Source: CAVTHK01 sp964552235 (GTDB taxonomy: Bacteria > Spirochaetota > Spirochaetia > SZUA-6 > CAVTHK01). From it: a stretch of DNA of 64,000 bases. Of this stretch, positions 33,773 through 42,618 are shown in pieces; within the stretch, counting starts at the first letter, position 1, and each line of letters begins with the position of its first letter. Under the pieces are notes generated by a model, which was given only the letters and a program-made list of their open reading frames with translations, ran no database searches and was not told the origin of the DNA. Where the stretch lies: the NCBI GenBank assembly GCA_964552235.1, contig CAZKGO010000004.1:35568-99567 (forward strand). Direction: 5' to 3'. Made by a program: the position numbers and the translations under genes.

Positions 33773-34840
33773 ATGGAAAGAATCACCGTACTCGCCTTCC
33801 TGGACCGCATCAGCCTGTTCCATACCCTCAGGCCCTTCTTCCTGTCGCGCCACCGCCGCCTCTTCGACTTCACCGACGACGCCGACTGGGTTCTGCGCCG
33901 CGACCGCAACCGCGTCCTGGCGATGGTCCGCTGGTTCCTCAAGCCCGACCGCGTGGACCTGGAGTTCCTGCGGCGCGCCCGGCAGAAGTACCGGCGCATC
34001 GCGTTCTTCAACGGCAACGCCGGAGGCGGCATTCCGCGCTTCGAGGTGCTTCCCTACGTCGATCTGCTGTACAACAAGGCGCTGTTCAGGGATCGGTCGC
34101 TGTACTTCCGAAGCTTCTACGGCGACGAGCTGTTCACCCAGTACTACCACGAGAAGTACGGGGTGACCGACGAGAGGCCGACCCATCGCCTCGCTCTGTC
34201 GGACCCCGCCGACCTGCAGAAGATCCGCCTGTCGTGGAACATCGGCGTCGCCGACCTGCCGGTGGACGTCTTGCGGCAGCGGGCGGCAGTGGCGCTTTCT
34301 CGCGCGCTGCGGCCCGGGATCGCGAGACTCTTCTACCACGCCGACTTCTGGAAGGGATCGCCGCCGGCCGACGCGCCCAAAGACCTTCCGGTCCACGCGC
34401 GCCTGGGCATGCCTCCCAAGCGGTCGGTCAACTACCAGCGGGAGCTGATCCTCGAAAAGGTGAACGGCCTGCCGGAGTTCCTCGTCGGCCGGGTGCCGCA
34501 GAAGCAGTACAACGCCGAGATCCTCCGCTCGCGCATCATCCTGAGCCCCTTCGGCTGGGGCGAGCTGTGCAAGCGCGACTTTGAGGCGGTCTACAACCGG
34601 TCGCTCCTGCTCAAACCCGACATGTCGCACCTCGAGACCTGGCCCGACGTCTTTGTCCCGGGCGAGACCTACCTGCCCTTCGACTGGGACGCCTCGGACC
34701 TGGTGGACAAAGCGCGCGCGGCCCTCGCAGACGAATCCGGACGGCTGCGCATCACCGAACGCGCGTGGCAGTCCTATCACGACCAGCTCGCCGGCCTGGA
34801 TCGCAGGTTCGAGCAGGTGCTCGAGGCGGTGCTCGGTTGA
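33773..34840 (+). CDS. putative glycosyltransferase, exostosin-like
   Basis: A 355-residue soluble protein without clear signal or membrane segments. Segments such as RIAFFNGNAGGGIPRFEVLP, LLYNKALFRDRSLYF, RSRIILSPFGWGELCKRDFE and MSHLETWPDVFVPGETYLPF match a family found in polysaccharide clusters whose C-terminal part resembles exostosin or GT47-type donor sites (SPxGxGxxCxRxxE). Function as a glycosyltransferase is therefore likely but the sugar is unknown. It opens a tightly coupled operon; the next gene starts inside its stop codon. Confidence 0.65.
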   Translation: MERITVLAFLDRISLFHTLRPFFLSRHRRLFDFTDDADWVLRRDRNRVLAMVRWFLKPDRVDLEFLRRARQKYRRIAFFNGNAGGGIPRFEVLPYVDLLYNKALFRDRSLYFRSFYGDELFTQYYHEKYGVTDERPTHRLALSDPADLQKIRLSWNIGVADLPVDVLRQRAAVALSRALRPGIARLFYHADFWKGSPPADAPKDLPVHARLGMPPKRSVNYQRELILEKVNGLPEFLVGRVPQKQYNAEILRSRIILSPFGWGELCKRDFEAVYNRSLLLKPDMSHLETWPDVFVPGETYLPFDWDASDLVDKARAALADESGRLRITERAWQSYHDQLAGLDRRFEQVLEAVLG

Positions 34841-35532
34841 TCGTGGAGCTGGCCGGGGTTCCCGGCAGCGGCAAGAGCACAGCCGACGCTCTGCTCGCCG
34901 GCGGCCTGCGGCGCGCGGGAGTCAGGGTCGAGAGCCCGACGCGCACGATCACGGCCATGCGCGGCCTGCTGCGGGCCGCGGTCAAGGCGGCTTACGCCGC
35001 GCGCTTTGCGGCCCTGCGGCCCGTCGCCTCGCTGCGCCTGCTCGCGGCCGTCCACCGGTCGGCCCAGCGCTCCGCTTCTGACGAGGCCTCCGTCGCGCTC
35101 AACGCCCTGCTGATCGCTTCGATCCTGCACCGCCGGCGGGGCGCGCGGCGCCGCAGCGACCGGGTCGTGCTGCTCGACCAGGGCGGCGTGCAGGCTCTGG
35201 TCTCCGTGATGGCCAGCGCCCGCGCGGCCTTGGCGCTGCACCGGCCCTGCTGGCGCCCTCTTCTGCTGGCCGACAGGTGCCTGCTGCTGACCCTCGATCC
35301 TGCCGAGGCCGCGCTGCGGCTCGCCCTGCGCCCGGGCCGCATGAGCCGCGTCGAGGCCTTGAGCGGGCGGGAGCAGGCCGCGGAGCTGGACCGGATCGCC
35401 GGGCGCCTGGCGGAGGCGGCGGCCTTGGCCGCGTCCCGCTCGGCCATGGCGGTGCGCCGGCTCTCCGGAGCGGAGCTCCAGGCGCTGATCCGCGACCCGA
35501 GGACGCTCGCGGACCGGGAGGAACGTCGATGA
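34837..35532 (+). CDS. P-loop nucleotide kinase-like protein
   Basis: A protein of about 231 residues with a Walker A motif right at its N-terminus (VELAGVPGSGKSTADALLAG) and VVLLDQGGVQALVSVM where thymidylate-kinase-like proteins have the DR(Y/F)-type strand. It is Arg/Ala-rich with a helical C-terminus. Such small kinases occur in glycan operons and may phosphorylate a sugar or lipid carrier; the substrate is unknown. The start is uncertain: TTG 34837 (TTGA overlap with the preceding stop) or GTG 34843. Confidence 0.65.
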   Translation: MIVELAGVPGSGKSTADALLAGGLRRAGVRVESPTRTITAMRGLLRAAVKAAYAARFAALRPVASLRLLAAVHRSAQRSASDEASVALNALLIASILHRRRGARRRSDRVVLLDQGGVQALVSVMASARAALALHRPCWRPLLLADRCLLLTLDPAEAALRLALRPGRMSRVEALSGREQAAELDRIAGRLAEAAALAASRSAMAVRRLSGAELQALIRDPRTLADREERR

Positions 35533-37031
35533 CGATCAGGCTCTTGGGCGACGAGGACCGCAGGATCGTGCTCCTGCTGCTGGTGTTCACGCTGCTCCTG
35601 CGGCTGCTCACCCTCATGATGATTCATACCGGCGTCGACGAGCGCGACTACTGGTTCTCCGCGAGGCGCCTCCTGCTCGGACTGCCCTACGACGACATCC
35701 AGCACCGCACGATCCGCTTCGGCGTGATCCTGCCCGTGCTCGCAGCCCAGGCGCTGCTCGGCGCTCACCCCAACGTCTACTACGTCGTGCCTCTGCTGCT
35801 TTCGCTGGCCCAGGTCGCCCTCGTCTACCGCATCGCGCTGGCCCTGGGCGGCCGCTGGGCCGCGATCCTCGCGGCGCTCGCCCTCGCCTTTTTTCCCTAC
35901 ATGATCCGCGGCGGCAGCCAGGTCCGTCCCGACATCACCTCCCTGACCTACATCCTCGCGAGCCTGGCGTTTTTTCTGCGGTACATCGGCGAGGACGCCG
36001 GCAAACGCCGAAACCTCCTGCTCTCCTCCGTGCTGCTGTTCGCAGCCTACCAGGCCAAGATCACCAACCTCTACTTCGTCCCGGGGTATCTCGCCGCCAT
36101 CCTGCTGCTGCGCCGCAGCCGGCGGGACGCGGGCCTGTTCTGCCTGCCGCTCGCGGCGCTCTACGGCGTCGAGCACCTGGTGCTCTACCTGCTGTCGGGA
36201 GAGCCCCTCGGACACCTCGGCATCATCCTGCACCACCACCTCGCCAGCGACTACACCGAGCCGACGACCTTCTGGGGCCTGTTCCAGCGCTACAGCCCGG
36301 CGAAGCTGCCCTGGTACTGGATGGCCGTCATGGTCCTGGCCGTGCCGGCGGCGGTCCGGCTGTGGAAGCGCGACCCGAGGTGCGCCGCCCTGGCCCTCGT
36401 CGCCTCCAGCTTCCTGCTCGGCATCACCTTTGCCGTGGCGCGACTCCGGCCCGTGGTGCCGGTCGAAGACTTTCACCACAGGTACTTCCTGGCTGTTCTC
36501 GGACCGCTGACGCTGCTGGACGCGAGCCTCCTCGCCGACTCTCTCCGGCGCCTGCCCCTGCCGCGGCCCGGGCCCGCGCAGATCGGCGCGGCCCTGGGGG
36601 CCGCAGCGTTCGCTCTCGCGGTCGTGTTCTCCGCAGGCGTGCTGCCCCGGCGCGCCCGGCTCTACTTCAACAACCCCCTCCGCCCCGCCGAGCATCCCCT
36701 GGCTCTCAACGGGCGCTATCTGCGCATCGTCAACGATGCGTACGCGGCGGGCACGCCGATCCTGGCCTCGGACAGCAACGGCGGCCGCAACGCCCTGGCC
36801 ACCTGCACGCACTACTACCTGGACAGCCGGTACTGGCCTGACGGCCTCCTGCCGCAAGCCGATCGCATCCAGATCGACGGCAGGTGGTACTCCGTGCTGC
36901 AGCAGCGGCCGTGGACACCCGAGGCCGCGACGGCTATTGTGGCCGCGCGCCGCAATCCCTTTGCCGTCGTGCCCGCGACGGTGGCGTCTGCCCCCGAGGA
37001 GGTGCGCGAAGGTGACTCCAGCTCCGACTGA
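35529..37031 (+). CDS. membrane glycosyltransferase, GT39/ArnT-like (GT-C fold)
   Basis: A 500-residue integral membrane protein with about ten hydrophobic segments. The first luminal loop reads IHTGVDERDYWFSARRLLLG, where the acidic pair matches the catalytic DE-type loop of protein-O-mannosyltransferases and ArnT. The RFGVILPVLAAQALLG and RGGSQVRPDITSLTYIL parts follow the same layout. The C-terminal roughly 120 residues are soluble and face the periplasm. These enzymes use polyprenyl-phosphate sugars. The next gene encodes a synthase of exactly that donor type, which supports the call. Confidence 0.82.
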   Translation: MTIRLLGDEDRRIVLLLLVFTLLLRLLTLMMIHTGVDERDYWFSARRLLLGLPYDDIQHRTIRFGVILPVLAAQALLGAHPNVYYVVPLLLSLAQVALVYRIALALGGRWAAILAALALAFFPYMIRGGSQVRPDITSLTYILASLAFFLRYIGEDAGKRRNLLLSSVLLFAAYQAKITNLYFVPGYLAAILLLRRSRRDAGLFCLPLAALYGVEHLVLYLLSGEPLGHLGIILHHHLASDYTEPTTFWGLFQRYSPAKLPWYWMAVMVLAVPAAVRLWKRDPRCAALALVASSFLLGITFAVARLRPVVPVEDFHHRYFLAVLGPLTLLDASLLADSLRRLPLPRPGPAQIGAALGAAAFALAVVFSAGVLPRRARLYFNNPLRPAEHPLALNGRYLRIVNDAYAAGTPILASDSNGGRNALATCTHYYLDSRYWPDGLLPQADRIQIDGRWYSVLQQRPWTPEAATAIVAARRNPFAVVPATVASAPEEVREGDSSSD

Positions 37032-37941
37032 AACGTCCAGGACTCTCGTGGTCGTCGTGCCCGCCTACAACGAGGCCGGGCGCATCGGCGAGACCGTGAC
37101 CGCCCTCAAGGCCGCAGCGCCGGCCCTGGAGGCGATCGGCCTGCTCCTGCGCGTCTACGTGGTCGACGACGGCTCCGCCGACAGCACGGGAGAGCTGGCC
37201 CGGGCCGCCGGGGCGGACCGCGTCCTGCGGCACAAGGTCAACCACGGCCTCGGCGCCGCCATCCGCACCGGCCTCAAGGCCGCCCGCGGCGACGGCGCCG
37301 CCATCGCGGTCAAGTTCGACGCCGACCTGCAGCACGATCCCGCCGACATCCCGGCGCTCGTGCGGCCGATCCTCGACGACGAGGCGGACCTGGTCTACGG
37401 CAACCGCTTCGAGCGCATCGAGTACCGGATGCCCGTCATGCGCAAGGCCGGCAACCGCTTCTTCACCTGGCTGATGCGCGTGCTCACCGGCTGGCCGGTT
37501 CGCGACGGGCAGCCCGGAATCTTTGCCGCCTCCCGCGACTACCTCGAGGTGTTCAGCCTGCCCGGCGACTACAACTACACCCAGCAGATCCTGCTCGACG
37601 CCTACCACAAGGGAATGCGCTTCGCCCACGTGAGCGTGCGCTTCCGCAAGCGGACGACGGGCCGCTCGTTCATCTCTCTGAAGTACCCGTTCAAGGTCGG
37701 CTACCAGATCCTGCTGGTGCTGGCCACGGCCCAGCCCATGAAGGTCTTCGGCTCGATCGGCCTGGTTTCGCTGCTGGCCGCTCTCGTGGTCTTTGCGGTC
37801 GAGCTGGCGCTGTTCTTTCTCGGCAGGAGCCCCAAGCCCGTGGTGCACGTGAACGCCGTGCTGGGCGCCCTGCTGCTCGGGCTGCAGACCTTCTTTTTCG
37901 GGCTGCTCGCCGAGCTGATCGTGCGCGACCGCCGTCGTTGA
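37012..37941 (+). CDS. polyprenyl-phosphate glycosyltransferase (dolichol-phosphate mannose synthase-like)
   Basis: A 309-residue GT2. LVVVVPAYNEAGRIGETVTA, VYVVDDGSADSTGELARAAG, NHGLGAAIRTGLKAARGDGA and VKFDADLQHDPADIPALV (DxD) define the catalytic domain. RKRTTGRSFISLKYPFKVGY follows, then two C-terminal membrane helices (about residues 240-300). It would load a sugar onto undecaprenyl phosphate, probably for the GT39-type enzyme encoded just before it. GTG 37012 is chosen because it has an SD (GAGGAGG) and starts just before the homology. It overlaps the upstream gene by 20 nt. Confidence 0.85.
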   Translation: MTPAPTETSRTLVVVVPAYNEAGRIGETVTALKAAAPALEAIGLLLRVYVVDDGSADSTGELARAAGADRVLRHKVNHGLGAAIRTGLKAARGDGAAIAVKFDADLQHDPADIPALVRPILDDEADLVYGNRFERIEYRMPVMRKAGNRFFTWLMRVLTGWPVRDGQPGIFAASRDYLEVFSLPGDYNYTQQILLDAYHKGMRFAHVSVRFRKRTTGRSFISLKYPFKVGYQILLVLATAQPMKVFGSIGLVSLLAALVVFAVELALFFLGRSPKPVVHVNAVLGALLLGLQTFFFGLLAELIVRDRRR

Positions 37942-39071
37942 GCGCGGGAGGCAGGGTGCGCCTTCTCTTTGCGGCCAACACCGCGTGGAACATCCGCAAC
38001 TTCCGCTGGGGGCTCGTGCGCGCCTTTTGCGGCCGCGGTGACGAGGTGCTCGCGGCAGCGCCGCCCGACGACAGCGCCGCCGCGATCGCGGCCGAGGGCG
38101 TTCCGTTCCACCCGCTGCCGATGCAGCCTTCGTCCACCAACCCGCTGCACGACCTGACGCTCCTCGCCCGATTCGTGCGCCTGTACCGCGACTTGGCGCC
38201 CGACGTCGTCCTTCATTTTACGATCAAGCCCAACATCTACGGCGGGCTGGCGGCCCGGCGGCTCGGCATTCCGGCCATCGCGAACGTGTCAGGCCTGGGC
38301 ACGCTGTTTCTGCGGCCGTCGCTCGCGCTCTCGGTCACGCAGATGCTGTACCGGCCCGCCCTCGCCCGCGCAGCCACGGTGTTCTTCCAGAACCCGGACG
38401 ACCGCGCCCTCTTTGTCGAGCGCCGGCTCGCCCCCGAAGCGAAGGCGCGGCTGCTGCCCGGCTCCGGGGTGGACACCGAGCGCTTCGCGCCGGCGCCTGC
38501 GCGCCCGCCCGGCGCCGGGACGGTCTTTCTGCTGGTGGCGCGCATGATCCGCGAAAAGGGAATCGGCGAATACGTCGAGGCCGCGCGGCTCGTCCGCGCG
38601 GAGCGGCCGGATGTGCGCTTCGTGATGGCGGGAGAAATTGGCGTCGCCAACCCGTCGGCGATCCCGTCGGCGACCATCGCCGCGTGGGACGCAGAGGGGA
38701 TCGTGCGCTACGCCGGGTTCTCGGCCGACATCCGCGAGCAGATCCGAGAGGCCGACTGCGTCGTTCTGCCTTCGTACTATCGCGAAGGGGTGCCGCGCAC
38801 CCTGCTGGAGGCGGCGAGCATGGGCAAGCCGCTCATCACCACCGACAACGTCGGCTGCCGCGAAGCGGTCGACGAGGGGGTCAACGGCTATCTTTGCCGG
38901 CCGCGCGACGCCGCGGACCTGGCCGCAGCCATGCGCCGCTTTCTCGCGCTGCCTCCGCAGGAGCGGCAGCGGATGGGCCAAGCGAGCAGGCGCAAGGTCG
39001 AGGCGGAATTCGACGAGCGGATCGTGATCCGCAGCTACCGCGAGGCTGTCGACGCTGCCGTGAGGCGATGA
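37938..39071 (+). CDS. glycosyltransferase family 4
   Basis: A 377-residue GT-B enzyme. LLFAANTAWNIRNFRWGLVR, VLHFTIKPNIYGGLAARRLG and NVSGLGTLFLRPSLALS resemble the GT4 group that adds GalNAc or FucNAc-type sugars in exopolysaccharides. LLVARMIREKGIGEYVEAAR starts the donor domain and LPSYYREGVPRTLLEAASMG holds the E-x7-E. The start may be TTG 37938 (TTGA overlap with the previous stop) or GTG 37956, which has GGGAGG just upstream. It is the last gene of the operon. Confidence 0.87.
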   Translation: MSAGGRVRLLFAANTAWNIRNFRWGLVRAFCGRGDEVLAAAPPDDSAAAIAAEGVPFHPLPMQPSSTNPLHDLTLLARFVRLYRDLAPDVVLHFTIKPNIYGGLAARRLGIPAIANVSGLGTLFLRPSLALSVTQMLYRPALARAATVFFQNPDDRALFVERRLAPEAKARLLPGSGVDTERFAPAPARPPGAGTVFLLVARMIREKGIGEYVEAARLVRAERPDVRFVMAGEIGVANPSAIPSATIAAWDAEGIVRYAGFSADIREQIREADCVVLPSYYREGVPRTLLEAASMGKPLITTDNVGCREAVDEGVNGYLCRPRDAADLAAAMRRFLALPPQERQRMGQASRRKVEAEFDERIVIRSYREAVDAAVRR

Positions 39072-39166
39072 GCGTCCCGCTGCCCGCTCACGCCGCCGAT
39101 CGCGTCGGCGATGACGCCCTTTGACCCGCAGGGAGTCAACTTCAGTATATTCGCGGAGACATGGCA

Positions 39167-40912
39167 ATGAACAAGCTCACACGGTTTCGTTGCGCGATCA
39201 GGCGTTTCAAGCCGGGCGTGCCGGCTGCCATCCTGCTGATGGCCGCCGCCCTCGCGCTGGCCGGCTGCGCGGGCCTGCGGCCGGCCGGCTCCGAAGCGCA
39301 GGCGGCTCCGCAGGCGCAGCCGGGCGAGGCGCAGGCGGGCGAGGCGCAGCAGAAGCCCGCGGCGCCGCAAGAGCCGGCAAAGCCTGCGCCGCCGGCAGCC
39401 GAGGAGGCCGACAAGCCGCGGGAGTTCGTCTTTGCGACCCTGACCGGCTCTCTGAGCTTCGATCCCGCGCGCGCCTACACCTCGATGGAGGCGCAGGTCT
39501 ACACGGCGATCTACGAGGGCCTCGTCACCTACCACCCGCTGAGCCTCGAGCCGATTCCCGGCGCTGCGAGGCGGTGGGACGTTTCCGAGGACGGTCGCTT
39601 CTATCGCTTCTACCTGCGCGAAGAAGGCCGGTTCAGCAACGGCGATCCCGTCACCGCCAAGGTGTTCCGCGACTCCTGGCTGCGGGTGCTCGACCCCACG
39701 ACCGGGGCCGAGTACTCGACCTTTTTCGACGTGATCAAGGGAGCCCGCGAGTTCCGCACCGGGGAGCTGACCGACCCCGAGGGAGTCGGCATCCGCGTCG
39801 TCAGCAACTACGTCCTGGAGGTCGAGCTCGAGAAGCCGGCGCCCCATTTCCTGCGGGTGCTCTGCCACATGGCCTTCGTGCCGATCCACCCCTTTTACCA
39901 GCGCGACCAGGAGTGGCAGCAGCGCTCGTCGATCGTCGGCAACGGGCCCTTCTTCGTCTTCGAGAAGAACGCGAGCGAGATCGTGTTCGCCCGCAACAAC
40001 CTCTACTGGGGCCGCTCCGAGGTCAAGCTCGACCGCATCGTCGTGCGGCTTCTCGGGTCTCCCGGGGCGGCTTCCGAAGGCTTCAACCAGGGCCTGATCC
40101 ACTGGGCCACCAGCTGGGACAACTCGGCGCTCAACGACAGCTCGAAGGTGGTCTTCAATCCCCTGTTCGCCACCAGCTTCTACTTTTTCCGCAGCGACCG
40201 CGAGCCGTGGAGCAGCCCGGACGTCCGCCGCGCCCTCGCGCTCCTGGTGCCGTGGGAGACCGTGCGCAGCGACCAGGTCTTTTTCCCGACCGCAAGCCTC
40301 GTCTACAAGATCCCCGGCTACCCGGACGTCAAGCGCATCGAGAAGAGCGACCGCGACGAGGCGTTGCGGCTCCTGGAGTCGGCGGGCTACCCTCAGGGCC
40401 GCGGCCTGCCCAAGCTCGTCTTCCGCGTGGGAGCCGGAGGGGAATCGGAGCGCGTGGCCAGGCTCATCGGCGATGCGTGGAGGGAGGCCGTCGGCCTCGA
40501 GGTCGAGATCTCGACCGTGGACTACGAGCAGTACTTTTCCAGCATCAAGGGCGAAGGCTACACGATCGGCCAGATGACCTGGATCGGCGACTTTCTCGAT
40601 CCCCTGACCTTTCTCCAGATGTGGACAAGCGACAGCAACCTCAACGACGCGCGCTACCGCAACAGCGAGTACGACCGCCTGGTCAGCGAGGGCGGCGCGC
40701 TCACCGGAGAGGAGCGCTACGCGAAGTTCGGCGAGGCCGAGAGCATCATCCTCAGCACGGCGGTGATCATGCCGATCAACCACCAGCCGTCGCTGAACCT
40801 GATCGATCTCGACAAGATCGACGGATGGTATCCCAACCCGCTCGACATCCACCCCTTCCGCTTCCTGGAGTTCAAGGGGCCCCAGATGCTGCCCAACGTG
40901 GTGATGATGTAG
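39167..40912 (+). CDS. peptide ABC transporter substrate-binding lipoprotein (OppA/family 5)
   Basis: A 581-residue exported lipoprotein. After a basic start the signal peptide ends in the lipobox ALALAGC, then comes an Ala/Gln/Pro/Glu linker of about 50 residues that probably spans from membrane to domain. The family 5 solute-binding domain follows: LSFDPARAYTSMEAQVYTAI, YEGLVTYHPLSLEPIPGAAR, GRFSNGDPVTAKVFRDSWLR and DPLTFLQMWTSDSNLNDARY are typical of OppA/MppA. No permease genes are adjacent, so it is an orphan binding protein. ATG 39167, 8 nt after GGAG, is preferred over ATG 39161. Confidence 0.88.
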   Translation: MNKLTRFRCAIRRFKPGVPAAILLMAAALALAGCAGLRPAGSEAQAAPQAQPGEAQAGEAQQKPAAPQEPAKPAPPAAEEADKPREFVFATLTGSLSFDPARAYTSMEAQVYTAIYEGLVTYHPLSLEPIPGAARRWDVSEDGRFYRFYLREEGRFSNGDPVTAKVFRDSWLRVLDPTTGAEYSTFFDVIKGAREFRTGELTDPEGVGIRVVSNYVLEVELEKPAPHFLRVLCHMAFVPIHPFYQRDQEWQQRSSIVGNGPFFVFEKNASEIVFARNNLYWGRSEVKLDRIVVRLLGSPGAASEGFNQGLIHWATSWDNSALNDSSKVVFNPLFATSFYFFRSDREPWSSPDVRRALALLVPWETVRSDQVFFPTASLVYKIPGYPDVKRIEKSDRDEALRLLESAGYPQGRGLPKLVFRVGAGGESERVARLIGDAWREAVGLEVEISTVDYEQYFSSIKGEGYTIGQMTWIGDFLDPLTFLQMWTSDSNLNDARYRNSEYDRLVSEGGALTGEERYAKFGEAESIILSTAVIMPINHQPSLNLIDLDKIDGWYPNPLDIHPFRFLEFKGPQMLPNVVMM

Positions 40913-40954
40913 GCGCCCGTCGGGCGGGGCGCGGGGCGGCTCGCGCGGGCCGGC

Positions 40955-42121
40955 CTACCGCGTCGAGAACAGGGGCCCCATCTTGCCGTGCCAGCGCGGG
41001 TTCTTGCTCGACATGTCCTCGGCGTAGAGCGGACCGGGCAGCGGTTCGGGCTCACCCAGCAGCTGCCGCATGAAGCTCGCCACCCAGCGCTCGATCTTGA
41101 GCACCACGATGCGGCTGCGCAGCCTTCCCTGCATGTCCCTGTTGAGGATCTGCGGGATCGTGTTCGTGGTGACGATCTCGGCCACCGTCGGGTCGCTGAG
41201 GTTCCCGCGGATCTCGCGGCTCGAGTAGAAGTGGGTCACAAACACCACCACCCGCGCGGCGCCCAGCCGCGTCAGCAGGCGGCAGCACTCCGCCACCGTC
41301 ACCCCCGTGCGCGTCATGTCGTCGATCAGCGCCACGTGACGACCCTCGAGCGACTCCGGCTTCACCTCGGAGCTGTCGCAGACCCTGACGCTCACCTCCC
41401 GTTCGCCCCGCCTCTCCTTGCACATGACCACCATCGGAACGCACGGCTCGCCCATCTCCTTCTGCACGTGCCCGCAGAACGCCAGGGCTCCCTTGTCGGG
41501 CGCGCTCAGCGCCAGGCGATCGCGGCTGACGATGTCGCTGTCGCGCAGGTAGCTCGCGTAGACGTCGGCCGGCAGCAGGTTGTGGAAATGGCCCGAGAAC
41601 CGGTCCATGAAGATCGCCCGCACCGAGGCCGAGTGGTTGTGAACGGTCACCACCTCATCGACCCCTGACTGCTTGAGCAGGTCGGCGTAGAGCCGGGCGG
41701 TGAACGGCTGGCCGTCGAACTTGCTGTAGTCCTCGGGGTCGCGGGGAAAGGCCGTGAGCCCGTGCTCGACGCGGGGGCCGCGGTCCTGGGCGCTGTAGTA
41801 CAGGTCCGGCTCGAGCAGGATCACGCGCGAGGCTCCGTTGTCCTTGGCCGCCCGCGCGATCACGCAGTTGCGCATCGCCAGGTCCTGGCGCGTGTACAGC
41901 CCCATCGAGGTCGACACGATCACGATCGTCCGGTTCTCGAGCTTCCGACCGACGCGCTCCTGGTCCCGCTCGTCGACGATGAAGCGCGGGCAGAACTCGG
42001 TGTTCAGGAAATCCTTGAGCGAAATCAGGTCCGAGTAGTCCTCGTCCTGATTCATAGCGTGGGCGATGTCCTCCGCGAACGGGTTGTCCGCGACGTTGCT
42101 GACGACGATCACGTCCTGCAT
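40955..42121 (-). CDS. divergent ribose-phosphate pyrophosphokinase-like protein
   Basis: A 388-residue cytoplasmic protein of the PRPP synthetase/phosphoribosyltransferase fold. IVVSNVADNPFAEDIAHAMN opens the N-terminal domain. NRTIVIVSTSMGLYTRQDLA and ASRVILLEPDLYYSAQDR occupy the places of the usual KPP and flexible-loop motifs. HVALIDDMTRTGVTVAECCR is the PRPP-binding loop, with TRTG instead of the canonical DTGG/DTAG-type sequence. It is longer than normal Prs (about 310-320 residues). Whether it still makes PRPP from ribose 5-phosphate is open; a paralogue with another role is possible. Confidence 0.75.
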   Translation of the reverse strand: MQDVIVVSNVADNPFAEDIAHAMNQDEDYSDLISLKDFLNTEFCPRFIVDERDQERVGRKLENRTIVIVSTSMGLYTRQDLAMRNCVIARAAKDNGASRVILLEPDLYYSAQDRGPRVEHGLTAFPRDPEDYSKFDGQPFTARLYADLLKQSGVDEVVTVHNHSASVRAIFMDRFSGHFHNLLPADVYASYLRDSDIVSRDRLALSAPDKGALAFCGHVQKEMGEPCVPMVVMCKERRGEREVSVRVCDSSEVKPESLEGRHVALIDDMTRTGVTVAECCRLLTRLGAARVVVFVTHFYSSREIRGNLSDPTVAEIVTTNTIPQILNRDMQGRLRSRIVVLKIERWVASFMRQLLGEPEPLPGPLYAEDMSSKNPRWHGKMGPLFSTR

Positions 42122-42138
42122 GAGGGGCCTCGCCCGCG

Positions 42139-42168
42139 AGTGTAATCCAGGCGGCACCGGCGCTGCAA
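42139..42168 (-). promoter_or_regulatory. candidate promoter for the PRPP-synthetase-like gene
   Basis: On the minus strand TTGCAG (42168-42163), an 18-bp spacer and TACACT (42144-42139) lie about 18 bp before the ATG at 42121. It is back to back with the candidate promoter of the rhodanese gene. Confidence 0.35.
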
Positions 42169-42192
42169 CGGGGAGGCGGCTGTCCGCCGCCC

Positions 42193-42222
42193 TTGCCGGC
42201 GGCAGCGGTCGAGCGCTAAATT
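42193..42222 (+). promoter_or_regulatory. candidate promoter for the rhodanese gene
   Basis: TTGCCG (42193-42198), an 18-bp spacer and TAAATT (42217-42222) precede a GAGAGGAG ribosome-binding site and ATG 42246 at normal distances. Confidence 0.4.
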
Positions 42223-42245
42223 GGGCCGGCGAGAGGAGCCCGATC

Positions 42246-42611
42246 ATGCGTTTTGCATCCGTAGCCCTGGCCCTGGTCCTTTGCGCCGCTCTGCCGGCCG
42301 TGGCCGGGGACACCACCACCTTCGAAGACCTCCAGAAGCTCGTCAAGGAGAGGGCGCAGCCCTACATCCTGGTCGACGTGAGGACCGCCGCGGAGTTCAG
42401 GGCCGGTGCCATCCCCACGGCGATCAACATCCCCGTCGATCAGATTCCGGCCACGCCTCCCACGCAGGACAAGGCCGCCCTCATCGTCGTCTATTGCCGC
42501 AGCGGCGCCCGCTCCTCGATGGCGGCGTCGATTCTCAAGCGCGCCGGCTACACCAACGTTGTGGACTTCGGCGGGATCTCCAGGTGGAAGGGCGAGATCG
42601 TCAAGCCTTGA
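42246..42611 (+). CDS. exported rhodanese-domain protein
   Basis: A 121-residue protein. Residues 1-20 are a signal peptide (VALALVLCAALPAVAG), so the domain acts in the periplasm. The single rhodanese domain has ILVDVRTAAEFRAGAIPTAI and the active-site loop VVYCRSGARSSMAASIL with the catalytic Cys. Periplasmic rhodaneses move sulfane sulfur or act as phage-shock (PspE)-like proteins. Divergent to the PRPP-like gene, with its own candidate promoter. Confidence 0.88.
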   Translation: MRFASVALALVLCAALPAVAGDTTTFEDLQKLVKERAQPYILVDVRTAAEFRAGAIPTAINIPVDQIPATPPTQDKAALIVVYCRSGARSSMAASILKRAGYTNVVDFGGISRWKGEIVKP

Positions 42612-42618
42612 GGCAGCC

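Noticed and set aside
34992..36857. A 620-codon open frame on the minus strand opposite the kinase and GT39-type genes
   Set aside because: Composition is that of an antisense shadow (Gln/Asp/Arg/Glu-rich) and the plus-strand genes are coupled and recognisable.
39121..39151. Promoter-like TTGACC...TATATT before the OppA-like gene
   Set aside because: The spacer is 19 bp and the predicted start of transcription would fall at or after the ribosome-binding site GGAG, so it cannot supply a translatable leader for ATG 39167.
40914..40926. CGCCC-GTC-GGGCG hairpin after the OppA-like gene as terminator
   Set aside because: The stem is only five base pairs and there is no T-run; in DNA this GC-rich it is likely by chance.
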